From Euzebyella saccharophila (lineage in GTDB: Bacteria; Bacteroidota; Bacteroidia; Flavobacteriales; Flavobacteriaceae), in assembly GCF_014855495.1 (NCBI RefSeq), contig NZ_JACYFJ010000008.1, positions 1 through 64,000 on the forward strand: DNA of 64,000 nt, written 5' to 3'. The notes under the pieces are model-generated. The model was not told the DNA's origin. It saw nothing but the letters and a program-made list of their open reading frames with translations, and searched no databases. Position 1 is the stretch's first letter, and each line of letters starts with the position of its first letter. Below, in pieces: positions 10,101-16,988 of this stretch. A program made the position numbers and the translations under genes.

Positions 10101-10268
10101 AAGAATGGTACCCGTAATCGTGCTTTCTTGATAAAGAACGGAGGTCTCCGAATTCTTTTTCTCGCTTATGGAGGCCTCGTTCAAAGACGGGGAGTTTCCA
10201 TAAGAGGCAGTACACAGGGCCAACGTATATAGGCTCAGGTAATGCTTTTTTAATAGTAGTCTCTTCAT
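7122..10268 (-). CDS. susC: SusC/RagA-family TonB-linked outer membrane transporter
   Basis: About 1048 residues. It has a signal peptide, an N-terminal carboxypeptidase-regulatory-like beta-sandwich (around GTILDNNGQPLPGASV), a plug with the ARGANGVILVTTKRG block typical of SusC, and a 22-strand barrel ending in an aromatic-rich C-terminus. I prefer the start at MKRLLLKKHY over the ATG 33 bases upstream because it gives a standard signal peptide. It imports oligosaccharides bound by SusD, energised by TonB-ExbBD. A TAnnTTTG-type box and an inverted repeat shared with the AraC regulator lie upstream, so I expect AraC control. Confidence 0.95.
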   Translation of the reverse strand: MKRLLLKKHYLSLYTLALCTASYGNSPSLNEASISEKKNSETSVLYQESTITGTILDNNGQPLPGASVIEKGTSNGTQTDFDGNFELEISTANATLVISYIGFASQEIALDGQTSINVSLQEDAAHLDEVVVIGYGTQKKSDLTGAVGSVKSEELAERPAASLNQAMAGKVAGVNITSGSGRPGGRTVVRIRGNTSVSIANTPLYVIDGVILNAVDLPNGSTPIDYMNPNDIESIEVLKDASATAIYGARGANGVILVTTKRGTSTGSTRLNYDVDFSIGTLPKKLDLLNSEEFLRVEEIAYANAEKYDPAGWAGGAYTDPTTKRTDPRLFDSEGNPLYDTDWQDEAIRTSFTQNHQLSFTGGTQKGNYGLFMGFRDEEGLIVESWLKRYSGRFTLDTEVTDWLKVGGSLSYNDQNEKQIDQLGGGGITTMRQVFEALPIIPVRYEDGSWGSNIDYPGMEGGGSPVAVANDRRYFLKTQTVLGNFYSNISLHKNLQLRTTIGTNIINQRNDYYGGRELRYIARPDGAAHVENSRYNSWQFENYLTYNKDFNADNSLTAMLGLSWQHIDEFTARATTRGFADDFYGFNNLGAGSNPQTPTSSKIAYGLNSYFGRVNYNYKNKYLLTLTGRADGSSKFGPENQFAFFPSAALAWRVSGEDFLSQNETISNLKVRASYGATGNSEIPAYRALAGLTNGTVIFSGDRASYTIPQRMANPDLKWERTEQVDAGLELGLFQNRIALEIDLYRKLTTDMLLNAPVPSTSGFSNVFRNVGSMENKGIEINLNTINVDNELFGWNTNFNISINKNEVIALSGGSDIFLGSTLIREGESLSTFFGYIDEGTWNTDEADQAAIYDRLPGDIKYRDLNNDGAINSEDRAIIGKGIPDGFGTFSNTFRYGNLELLVDLQFQYGNSIMYRDEHSAEDRQTIANSFATVLNAWTPDNQDTDIAQIRPIAAGYDTNNDSGKLKDASFLRGRNLMLSYVFQPELVKRLHLNRLRLYTSVQNFFVSTKFPGYDPESSNGGGAFDQGFSLYDYPRPRTFMVGLNVGL

Positions 10269-10294
10269 AATGTTTAGGATTGAGTTAAATGACT

Positions 10295-10314
10295 TTGTCA
10301 AATAATAATGACAA
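10295..10314. promoter_or_regulatory. TTGTCA/TGACAA inverted repeat near the susC start site
   Basis: TTGTCA and TGACAA are separated by eight bases. The same hexamer forms the core of the larger inverted repeat farther upstream and occurs twice before the AraC gene. This copy would lie at or just after the predicted transcription start of susC. Confidence 0.35.
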
Positions 10315-10317
10315 TCC

Positions 10318-10325
10318 CAAAGTTA
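10318..10325 (-). promoter_or_regulatory. Candidate -7 box of susCD (TAACTTTG)
   Basis: Read on the minus strand the bases are TAACTTTG, an exact TAnnTTTG match, 49 bases before the preferred susC start codon. No TTG was found 17-23 bases further upstream, which fits a promoter that needs an activator. Confidence 0.5.
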
Positions 10326-10370
10326 TATTCATACACTACCTGAGTCTACCTCTTACATTGCAAATAGTTC

Positions 10371-10421
10371 TATTTTTTTGTCATTGAATTGCAGGAATGT
10401 TAAAATTTGAATGACAAAAAA
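10371..10421. promoter_or_regulatory. Inverted repeat, candidate AraC operator of susCD
   Basis: TTTTTTGTCATT (10374-10385) and AATGACAAAAAA (10410-10421) are perfect 12-bp inverted arms with a 24-base spacer. The left arm with its flank, TATTTTTTTGTCAT, recurs base for base upstream of the AraC gene. The pair lies about 50-100 bases upstream of the susC -7 box, a normal position for an activator. It is not an intrinsic terminator of the preceding gene, because the second arm ends in A on either strand. The shared T-run makes part of the match easy to get by chance. Confidence 0.5.
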
Positions 10422-10458
10422 GTGTTGTTTGTAAAAATAGGAGCAAAAAATTATGGTA

Positions 10459-13400
10459 TTATTTAAAAGGATGTTCTTTTAACAATTCATCAGAGGTATA
10501 GAATCCTTGTTTATCCTTTATCTTTTCCCGTACTTTTTTCACCATATCGGGAGTGATTACCGATGCTTCGTTACCAAATGAGTTTCTAACAAACGTAAGT
10601 ACCGATGCCATTTCTTCATCATTGAGCATTCCACCAAATGGGGTCATAGGAACCTGTCCCGGAAATTTTTTTCCGTTTACCTCAATAGGTCCTATCATTC
10701 CTTTAAGTGTCAGTTTTATCAACCTGTCTTGGTTGCCGGTTACCCATTCTGATGAGGCTAATGGAGGGAAACCTGAACTTTCCAAGCCTTTACCATCTGG
10801 TTGATGGCAAGTGGCACAAAATCCTTCCCGCTCATAAATCTCTTGACCTGCGAGCAACAGTTCCAACTCTTTACCTTTTAAACTGGTTTCAATGGTTTCC
10901 TTAGGTTCTTCACCTAAGTTATGGTCGTTTAAGTGGGCTAATGCTGCTTCATAGGGTCTTTTCATCCATTGGTCCAAGCCTTTCTTACCGGCTTCGGTCA
11001 CAATAGGAATTCCATCTTCCTTATCCATCCATGAGGCGGCAACAAGAGTAGCCAACCGTACCCTAGGATGATTATCCTTTGCAGATTCCATTAATAATTT
11101 GGCTTTGTTGGGTACTTGGTTTCCACTAAATCTTAAAACGCCCACAGCTGCTGCCCTTGCTTTAAAATCGTCGGCCTCTAAAAGAGTCTCCAACAGGTTT
11201 TGGTCAATATCGTTCAAGCCCCAAGTAACCCAAAGGGCCTCTAAAAGATGATGCTCATATTTTTCATCCTCTTTATCAAGCTTGCTCACCCATTCTCCTA
11301 ATTTCGTAAGCACTTCGTTTTTATCCCTAGCCCTCAATTCCCTTCGGGTTCTATACCTTGTCCTATATTCCGGAAGTTTAAGATTTTCCAAAAGTTCGTC
11401 TATGGTGGCCCCGTCAACCTTTGCAGGAGTAACTAAAGGCTTGGAAGGATAGGTCACTCGGTATACCCTACCGTGAGCATGATCTCTAAGTGGATCCCGG
11501 GCATTGTGTTGCATGTGCCCGATAAGTACATTGCTCCAGTCAATAAAGTAAAGTGAGCCATCTGGGGCAAACTCCATATCCACCGGTCTAAAATTCTTAT
11601 CGTCAGAGAAAATCAAGTCTTGTCTGTGCTTGCTTAAATAACCTGCGGAATTGGGGTCATCAACCATGGTATGTTGCTTTGTTCCCAAGAAACCTATGGT
11701 ATTGTTGATTAAAAGGTCTCCTTGAATATTCTCTGGAAAATGACTGCTGGAAACAAACTCTAAACCCGAAGTTGGTCTTACCCTATGCTTATCCTCAATA
11801 AGGTTTTGAGGGTTAGGTGAGGCTTGGCCATATCTAGGTAAGATAGACCCGGGCATCATCCATGTCATATCGGGACCACTGGTGTGTGCAAAAAAGTATT
11901 GCCCCCAGTCATCAAAGGCTATACCCCATGGGTTGGGAATAGACAATTGTGCCGTTCTTTCCAAACGATGTTGTTGGGGGCTATAGCGGTAAAAACCACC
12001 GTTGGTGGCCCTTACCGGACCGTATGCGGTTTCTACATTGGTATGTAGAAAAACCCCTTCTCCCATGTAGATGGCGCCGGACGGGTCCGTCGTAAACGCG
12101 CTGATTGCGTGATGGGTGTCATGATCATCGAACCCGCTAAGGATAACTTCGGTTTCATCTGCTTTGTCATCCCCGTCCGTGTCTTTTAGAAGTACCAAAT
12201 TGGTGCCTTGGGAGACATAAACCCCCTCCGGAGCAAATTCAAAACCGATGGTCAAGTGTAGTCCATCTGCAAAAACCGTTTGTTTGTCCGCTTTATTGTC
12301 ACCATCCGTATCCTCAAGGATCAAAAGCTTATCATCCGGTTTGGAATCTCCTGGTTTATAATGGGGGTAGCTGGGCATGACCCCCACCCAAAGTCTTCCT
12401 TTGTTGTCAAAAGAAATTTGAACTGGATTGGCCAAATCGGGAAAATCTTGCTCAGAGGCAAACATTTCTACCTTATAGCCGGGAGCTACATTAATTTTGG
12501 CGAGGGCATCATCCCCATATAGATATTCAGGGGTGCCATTTTTATCGCTTACTTTATAGTTGGTTTTTACTGGCGGAAGTTCCCTTGTTTTGGAATCTGC
12601 TGCTGCCAAATCCATTTTTTTGCCATTAAGTGCTTGCCAAATAGCAGTATCCCTAATAGCGGTCATTTGCTTTATCTTCTCAATTTCATAAGGGTAATTG
12701 TCGGGGCCAAAGGGGTCATAACGTCTTCCATAGGCGTGAACCCCATTTGGAATCTTAAAATCATTATGCCAGAACCAGTTTTTTTCGTTGACAGCTTCTT
12801 GAACTAATTCTTCATTGACATTGGAAGTTTTATCCGCTCCAAAAATTTCATCGGCCAATAAATCAGCCAATTTTTTATAACCATAATCATTTAGCTGAAA
12901 TCCGTCATTTGTAATATGCTGTTCTCCGGTAGCCATCCAATTTTTACTTGGCTCAAAAGCGTCTACAAACAATACACTATCTTGTGCGGCTACCTCTCTC
13001 ATGGCATCTGTGTAAAGCTTTAGGTTTTTATTCTCCTCTATGCCATTAGGGAGGTCCATTTCATTTGATAAATCTTCAAAAGCAATAGGGGATACTAGGG
13101 CTAGTTGGGGTGCGCTTTTACCATTGTATTTCTGGTTTTTGGTATGCTCAATAAAAGCCCTTAATTCATTTTTGTAATTTTCCAACCCATCTGGACCGTT
13201 AAAAGACTCACTGTATCCAAAAAAAGCAATGATAATATCGGCTTCCAGCTCCGTAAGCCATTCATCTTCGGTTGGAAAATGCCCCACACTATTCGAGTTA
13301 TTAGCAAGTTCATTTTGATGGAATTTTTCCGCTCCTGGGAATGCCCAAGGTGATTTTCTGGAAGAGTGTGGTCTAAAACCAGGGGTATTACCGCCATCTC

Positions 13401-13632
13401 CCATATTTCTAATGAACAAGGAGTCATTTGGGTATCGCAATTGCATTTCCGTTTCAAAATGACCAAAATGAATCATTCTGGATGCAAGGTTGTTTCCTAT
13501 TAAAACAATGTGAGAGTTGGGTTCAACATGAAGCCTAGGGCCTTTGTCAGTCTCGCAACTTTGTAAAAAAACAAGGGACAACACTAAAATTGGGAGTAAT
13601 CTCGCGGTAAGGAATCTACTTAAAATTTTCAT
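10459..13632 (-). CDS. PVC-type haem-binding lipoprotein: SGNH-like, propeller, haem c
   Basis: A 1057-residue lipoprotein (signal ending VFLQSC, C26). Three parts are visible. An SGNH-hydrolase-like domain (about 35-265) has GNN in place of the nucleophile motif GDS and DGFQ in place of D-x-x-H, so it looks catalytically dead. A membrane-bound-dehydrogenase-type beta-propeller (about 380-730) carries two calcium-like DTDGDxKAD loops. After a helical HEAT-like stretch, a cytochrome c domain has CATCH at 939-943 and a likely Met ligand in PMTPFGGM. Such proteins are abundant in Planctomycetes and Verrucomicrobia and occur in marine Bacteroidota; they are thought to oxidise sugars outside the cytoplasm. 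It precedes susC on the same strand, 190 bases away, and is divergent from the AraC gene. Confidence 0.85.
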   Translation of the reverse strand: MKILSRFLTARLLPILVLSLVFLQSCETDKGPRLHVEPNSHIVLIGNNLASRMIHFGHFETEMQLRYPNDSLFIRNMGDGGNTPGFRPHSSRKSPWAFPGAEKFHQNELANNSNSVGHFPTEDEWLTELEADIIIAFFGYSESFNGPDGLENYKNELRAFIEHTKNQKYNGKSAPQLALVSPIAFEDLSNEMDLPNGIEENKNLKLYTDAMREVAAQDSVLFVDAFEPSKNWMATGEQHITNDGFQLNDYGYKKLADLLADEIFGADKTSNVNEELVQEAVNEKNWFWHNDFKIPNGVHAYGRRYDPFGPDNYPYEIEKIKQMTAIRDTAIWQALNGKKMDLAAADSKTRELPPVKTNYKVSDKNGTPEYLYGDDALAKINVAPGYKVEMFASEQDFPDLANPVQISFDNKGRLWVGVMPSYPHYKPGDSKPDDKLLILEDTDGDNKADKQTVFADGLHLTIGFEFAPEGVYVSQGTNLVLLKDTDGDDKADETEVILSGFDDHDTHHAISAFTTDPSGAIYMGEGVFLHTNVETAYGPVRATNGGFYRYSPQQHRLERTAQLSIPNPWGIAFDDWGQYFFAHTSGPDMTWMMPGSILPRYGQASPNPQNLIEDKHRVRPTSGLEFVSSSHFPENIQGDLLINNTIGFLGTKQHTMVDDPNSAGYLSKHRQDLIFSDDKNFRPVDMEFAPDGSLYFIDWSNVLIGHMQHNARDPLRDHAHGRVYRVTYPSKPLVTPAKVDGATIDELLENLKLPEYRTRYRTRRELRARDKNEVLTKLGEWVSKLDKEDEKYEHHLLEALWVTWGLNDIDQNLLETLLEADDFKARAAAVGVLRFSGNQVPNKAKLLMESAKDNHPRVRLATLVAASWMDKEDGIPIVTEAGKKGLDQWMKRPYEAALAHLNDHNLGEEPKETIETSLKGKELELLLAGQEIYEREGFCATCHQPDGKGLESSGFPPLASSEWVTGNQDRLIKLTLKGMIGPIEVNGKKFPGQVPMTPFGGMLNDEEMASVLTFVRNSFGNEASVITPDMVKKVREKIKDKQGFYTSDELLKEHPFK

Positions 13633-13933
13633 TATTGTACGGTAACGGTAAAGAGGTTAGAATTAGGTTTTTGGTTAGTTTGGTTTCGTTCGGTAATGCG
13701 GTTTTCGATTAAATCAGGTGCTGTCCTGAACTTGAATTGGAATATTCTTAAAAACGATAAATTTTCAAACGTTGTAGTTGTCAAATTCGCAATCAAAAGC
13801 TTTAAAAATCACCATATTATTGATTCAAGTTGTAAATTTAAAACACTTTTTCAAAAAAGATTTGCCTTTTTTTGCTAAAAGGTGGTATTTTTTTGTCATA
13901 TATTTATCCAAATTTCAATTTTAAGAGAAATTT
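13633..13933. other. Divergent intergenic region with repeated TTGTCA words
   Basis: About 300 AT-rich bases between the haem lipoprotein (leftward) and the AraC gene (rightward). It holds TATTTTTTTGTCAT at 13886-13899, identical to the word upstream of susC and ending 34 bases before the AraC start, and TTGTCAAA from 13778. These may be autoregulatory AraC sites. No TAnnTTTG box stands out and no small gene is supported. Confidence 0.45.
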
Positions 13934-14821
13934 ATGAGTACTCCAAGTATTGAAAAAACACTTACGGCAAAAGAGACTTTTATATTTAAAGATTTGGTAG
14001 GGCCTCATTTTAACCCTATTTGGCATTTTCATCCTGAGTTTCAAATTTCTTATATCGCCAAAGGTCAAGGAACTCGGTTTGTTGGTGATCATGTGCACAA
14101 TTTTGTGGAAGGAGATTTGGTAATGACAGGTCCAAACCTTCCTCATTTATGGAGGAGTTATGACCCTTATTTTGAGCCGGATAGCAACCTAACAACAAGG
14201 GGTCTAGTAATTTATTTTGATCATGATTTATTTAGCAAATCGCTATTGGGGAGGGAAGAATTTTATACCATTAACAAACTTGTTGAAAACTCTTTTAGGG
14301 GTATAGAGTTTTATGGAGCTACTCCTGGTAAAATTTATAAACTCTTGATGGAAATCTCCCAAGAGAAGGGGTTTAAGAGAATTTTGAAACTACTTGAAAT
14401 ATTGGATATTTTGGCCCACTGTCCCGATTTCTCATTATTGTCCAGTCCTAGTTACGTAAACTCATTTAAAGGAGGCGATTCCGAAAAAATGAGTATGGTG
14501 TACGATTATGTAATGAGCAATTTTAGGGAAAAGATTGCTTTGGACGAAGTAGCGGAAATGTTGAACATGACCACCTCTTCCTTTTGTAGGTATTTTAAGC
14601 CAAGAGCCAACAAAACCTTTACAAGATTTGTGAACGAAATACGAATCGGACATGCCCGAAAATTACTCTTGGAAGACAATTTTAATATTTCTCAGATAAG
14701 CTATGAATGTGGTTTTAATGCCCTGTCTAATTTTAACAGGCAATTTAAGGCAATTACGGGCTTGAGCCCCCATGAATACAGACAAATGTTCCTAAATATG
14801 CAAAATAACGAAAACGATTGA
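13934..14821 (+). CDS. AraC-family regulator with cupin sensor domain
   Basis: A 295-residue one-component regulator. The N-terminal half (about 20-160) is a cupin-like sugar-sensing domain (IWHFHPEFQISYIAKGQG, then GDLVMTGPNLPHLW). The C-terminal 100 residues contain the two AraC helix-turn-helix units (LDEVAEMLNMTTSSFCRYFK and the ISQISYECGF...SNFNRQFK pair with LSPHEYR). It lies between the haem lipoprotein and the epimerase-sulfatase operon, so it most likely controls this glycan locus. The shared word upstream of it and of susC supports control of both, by inference. Confidence 0.9.
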   Translation: MSTPSIEKTLTAKETFIFKDLVGPHFNPIWHFHPEFQISYIAKGQGTRFVGDHVHNFVEGDLVMTGPNLPHLWRSYDPYFEPDSNLTTRGLVIYFDHDLFSKSLLGREEFYTINKLVENSFRGIEFYGATPGKIYKLLMEISQEKGFKRILKLLEILDILAHCPDFSLLSSPSYVNSFKGGDSEKMSMVYDYVMSNFREKIALDEVAEMLNMTTSSFCRYFKPRANKTFTRFVNEIRIGHARKLLLEDNFNISQISYECGFNALSNFNRQFKAITGLSPHEYRQMFLNMQNNEND

Positions 14822-14880
14822 GATGAAAAATAGGGGTGGTCTTTGATAAAATATAGGAACTCTGTAAAATAGTTAAACTT

Positions 14881-14888
14881 TAGATTTG
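14881..14888 (+). promoter_or_regulatory. Candidate -7 box (TAGATTTG) of the epimerase-sulfatase operon
   Basis: An exact TAnnTTTG match, 107 bases before the first start codon of the operon. No TTG occurs at 17-23 bases upstream, so the assignment is weak. Confidence 0.35.
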
Positions 14889-14995
14889 TAAAATTCCCTT
14901 TATATAAAATAACCATTAATTCTTGTATAGTCAAGGTTCGTGATTTCAGTCAAAGGGAGATTGAAGAAACTGAGACCTAACAAATGTAATTTTTT

Positions 14996-15835
14996 ATGAA
15001 AATAGGAATGAACATGCTTCTTTGGACCAACCACGTAACCGAAGAGCATTTTGGAATAATAGATACTTTAAAAGAAACAGGTTTTAATGGCATAGAGCTA
15101 TTTTTAGGGGAGGGTGACGAGTCGCACTATACCAAGCTGGGCAATCATTTTACGGATATTGGCATGGGAGTGACCGCTGTAGGGTCCTTATCCCCTGAGC
15201 AGAATATTGCAAGTGAAAACAAAGACTACCGTGAAGCCGGCCTGGAAAGGCTAAAATGGACCATAGATGTTGCGGCGGCCGCGAATGTGGAGGTCATATG
15301 CGGTCCTTTTCATTCTACTTTTGCATTCTTTACAAGAAAGCCGCCTACCATGGATGAAAAGAAGTGGAGTGCAGAGATGCTTCGTAAAGCAGCCGAATAT
15401 GCATCTGGGTCAAACATAATTTTGGCGCCGGAGGCCGTCAATAGATTTGAGTGTTACCTGTATAATACCATGCAAGATTTAAAGACCATGGTAGAATTGG
15501 TGGATCATCCCAATTTGGGAGCTATGTATGATACACATCACTCCAATATTGAAGAAAAAAATCAAGAACAGGCTATAAAGACCATTGCACCCTACCTCAA
15601 ACATGTTCACATAAGTGAAAATGATAGAGGTACTCCTGGCAGTGGTCAAGTTGATTTTAATTCGGCATTCAAAGGATTACGAGATATTGATTATGACGGT
15701 TGGCTTACCATAGAAGCGTTTAGTACCGTTATTCCAGAATTTGCCAATGCTATCAATGTTTGGAGGGATTATTCCCCTTCAGAGGAAATTTACACCAAGG
15801 GCTTCCAACTGATTAAGGAAGGAATGAAAAAATAA
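14996..15835 (+). CDS. Ketose 3-epimerase-like TIM-barrel isomerase
   Basis: A 279-residue cytoplasmic protein of the xylose-isomerase-like TIM-barrel family. E146, D179, H205 and E240 would bind the divalent metal, and H182 and R211 would hold the substrate. Their spacing equals that of E152/D185/H188/H211/R217/E246 in Pseudomonas cichorii D-tagatose 3-epimerase, as I recall it, with a constant offset of six. I therefore favour a C3-epimerase of ketoses or keto-sugars over hydroxypyruvate isomerase. It starts an operon with a ThuA protein and two sulfatases, 25 bases before the next gene. ThuA/epimerase pairs are also known from 3-keto-sugar metabolism, so a 3-keto-glycoside substrate is possible. 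Confidence 0.75.
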   Translation: MKIGMNMLLWTNHVTEEHFGIIDTLKETGFNGIELFLGEGDESHYTKLGNHFTDIGMGVTAVGSLSPEQNIASENKDYREAGLERLKWTIDVAAAANVEVICGPFHSTFAFFTRKPPTMDEKKWSAEMLRKAAEYASGSNIILAPEAVNRFECYLYNTMQDLKTMVELVDHPNLGAMYDTHHSNIEEKNQEQAIKTIAPYLKHVHISENDRGTPGSGQVDFNSAFKGLRDIDYDGWLTIEAFSTVIPEFANAINVWRDYSPSEEIYTKGFQLIKEGMKK

Positions 15836-15860
15836 TACAAACCAAAACCAAAAACATACC

Positions 15861-16979
15861 ATGAAAAAGATATTGCCCCTTTTTATATGCATTCTTATGT
15901 TCGCCTGTAAGGAGGAAAAAAAAGAACAGGCCCAAGTAGATGAACAGGAAGAGGTAAATGATGGTCCTATTCAATGGCTCACATTTAATGGGGAAACTAA
16001 TGGAAAAAATGTAGTTCTCATTTCAGGGGATGAAGAATATAGGTCAGAGGAGTCTATGCCACAATTGGCAAAAATTTTGGCTGAACATCATGGTTTTAAT
16101 TGTACGGTCCTTTTTGCTCAAGACCCTGAACAGCCAGGGTTGGTCAATGCCAATTATGTGAATCATATTCCGGGGCTGGAAGCTCTTGATAAAGCCGATT
16201 TAATGATAATTTCGACCCGTTTTAGAGCTCTTCCAGATGAGCAAATGAAACATATTGATAATTACTTAATGGCTGGTAAGCCGGTTATAGGTCTAAGAAC
16301 GGCCACCCACGCCTTTAATTTTAAGGAGGAGGACGTGTCTTCCTATAAGCACTATGGCAACTATTATGAGGGAGAGAAAACAGAATGGGAAGGCGGTTTT
16401 GGAAGGTTGGTGTTAGGTGAAAACTGGAGGTTTCACCATGGTCATCATAAACATCAAAGTACATTGGGTGTTGTTGTGGAGGAGGCTAAATCCACAGGTC
16501 TTCTCAACGGAATTTCTGACGGGGACGTTTGGGCCTCCGCAGATGTATATGGTGTTCGATTGCCCTTGCCGGGAGATTCCCAACCTGTGGTCTTGGGAAA
16601 GGTAATGAACCGCAAGGGAGAATTTGATGAAAATGATATGTTTTTTGGGATGAAACCTTCGGATGATGAGGTAGCCAAAACCAATAATAACGGAGACGAT
16701 GTAAGTGCCCCGCTCATGCCCGTTGCGTGGACTAAAAGTTATCAACTTCCGGGAGGCAAGAAAGGTAAATCCTTTACTTCAACAGCTTTTTCTGCAGTTG
16801 ATTTAACCATTGAGGGCACACGAAGACTGGTAGTAAACGCCGCCTATTGGACCCTTGACCTTCTGGTTCCAAGTAATGCTAAAGTGGATATAGTGGGCAG
16901 TTATAAGCCAACACAGTTTGAGTTTAGAAAGGATGAATATTGGCCACAAACCAACTTAAGGGTAGAAGATCTAAAATAA
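15861..16979 (+). CDS. ThuA-domain lipoprotein
   Basis: A 372-residue lipoprotein (lipobox LMFAC, C16) with a ThuA-like, class I glutamine-amidotransferase-like fold: VVLISGDEEYRSEE near 50-63, then DLMIISTRFRALPDEQ and GLRTATHAF. Proteins of this fold work on trehalose-derived keto-sugars in rhizobia, and long secreted versions are common in Planctomycetes and marine Bacteroidota, where their reaction is not known. The cysteine nucleophile of true amidotransferases is not seen at the expected turn. It stands between an epimerase-like gene and a sulfatase with gaps of 25 and 9 bases, so it is co-transcribed. Confidence 0.82.
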   Translation: MKKILPLFICILMFACKEEKKEQAQVDEQEEVNDGPIQWLTFNGETNGKNVVLISGDEEYRSEESMPQLAKILAEHHGFNCTVLFAQDPEQPGLVNANYVNHIPGLEALDKADLMIISTRFRALPDEQMKHIDNYLMAGKPVIGLRTATHAFNFKEEDVSSYKHYGNYYEGEKTEWEGGFGRLVLGENWRFHHGHHKHQSTLGVVVEEAKSTGLLNGISDGDVWASADVYGVRLPLPGDSQPVVLGKVMNRKGEFDENDMFFGMKPSDDEVAKTNNNGDDVSAPLMPVAWTKSYQLPGGKKGKSFTSTAFSAVDLTIEGTRRLVVNAAYWTLDLLVPSNAKVDIVGSYKPTQFEFRKDEYWPQTNLRVEDLK

Positions 16980-16988
16980 GAAGCACGT

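Noticed and set aside
10374-10421. Inverted repeat before susC as an intrinsic terminator of the haem-lipoprotein gene
   Set aside because: The loop is 24 bases and the distal arm ends in A, not T, on either strand.
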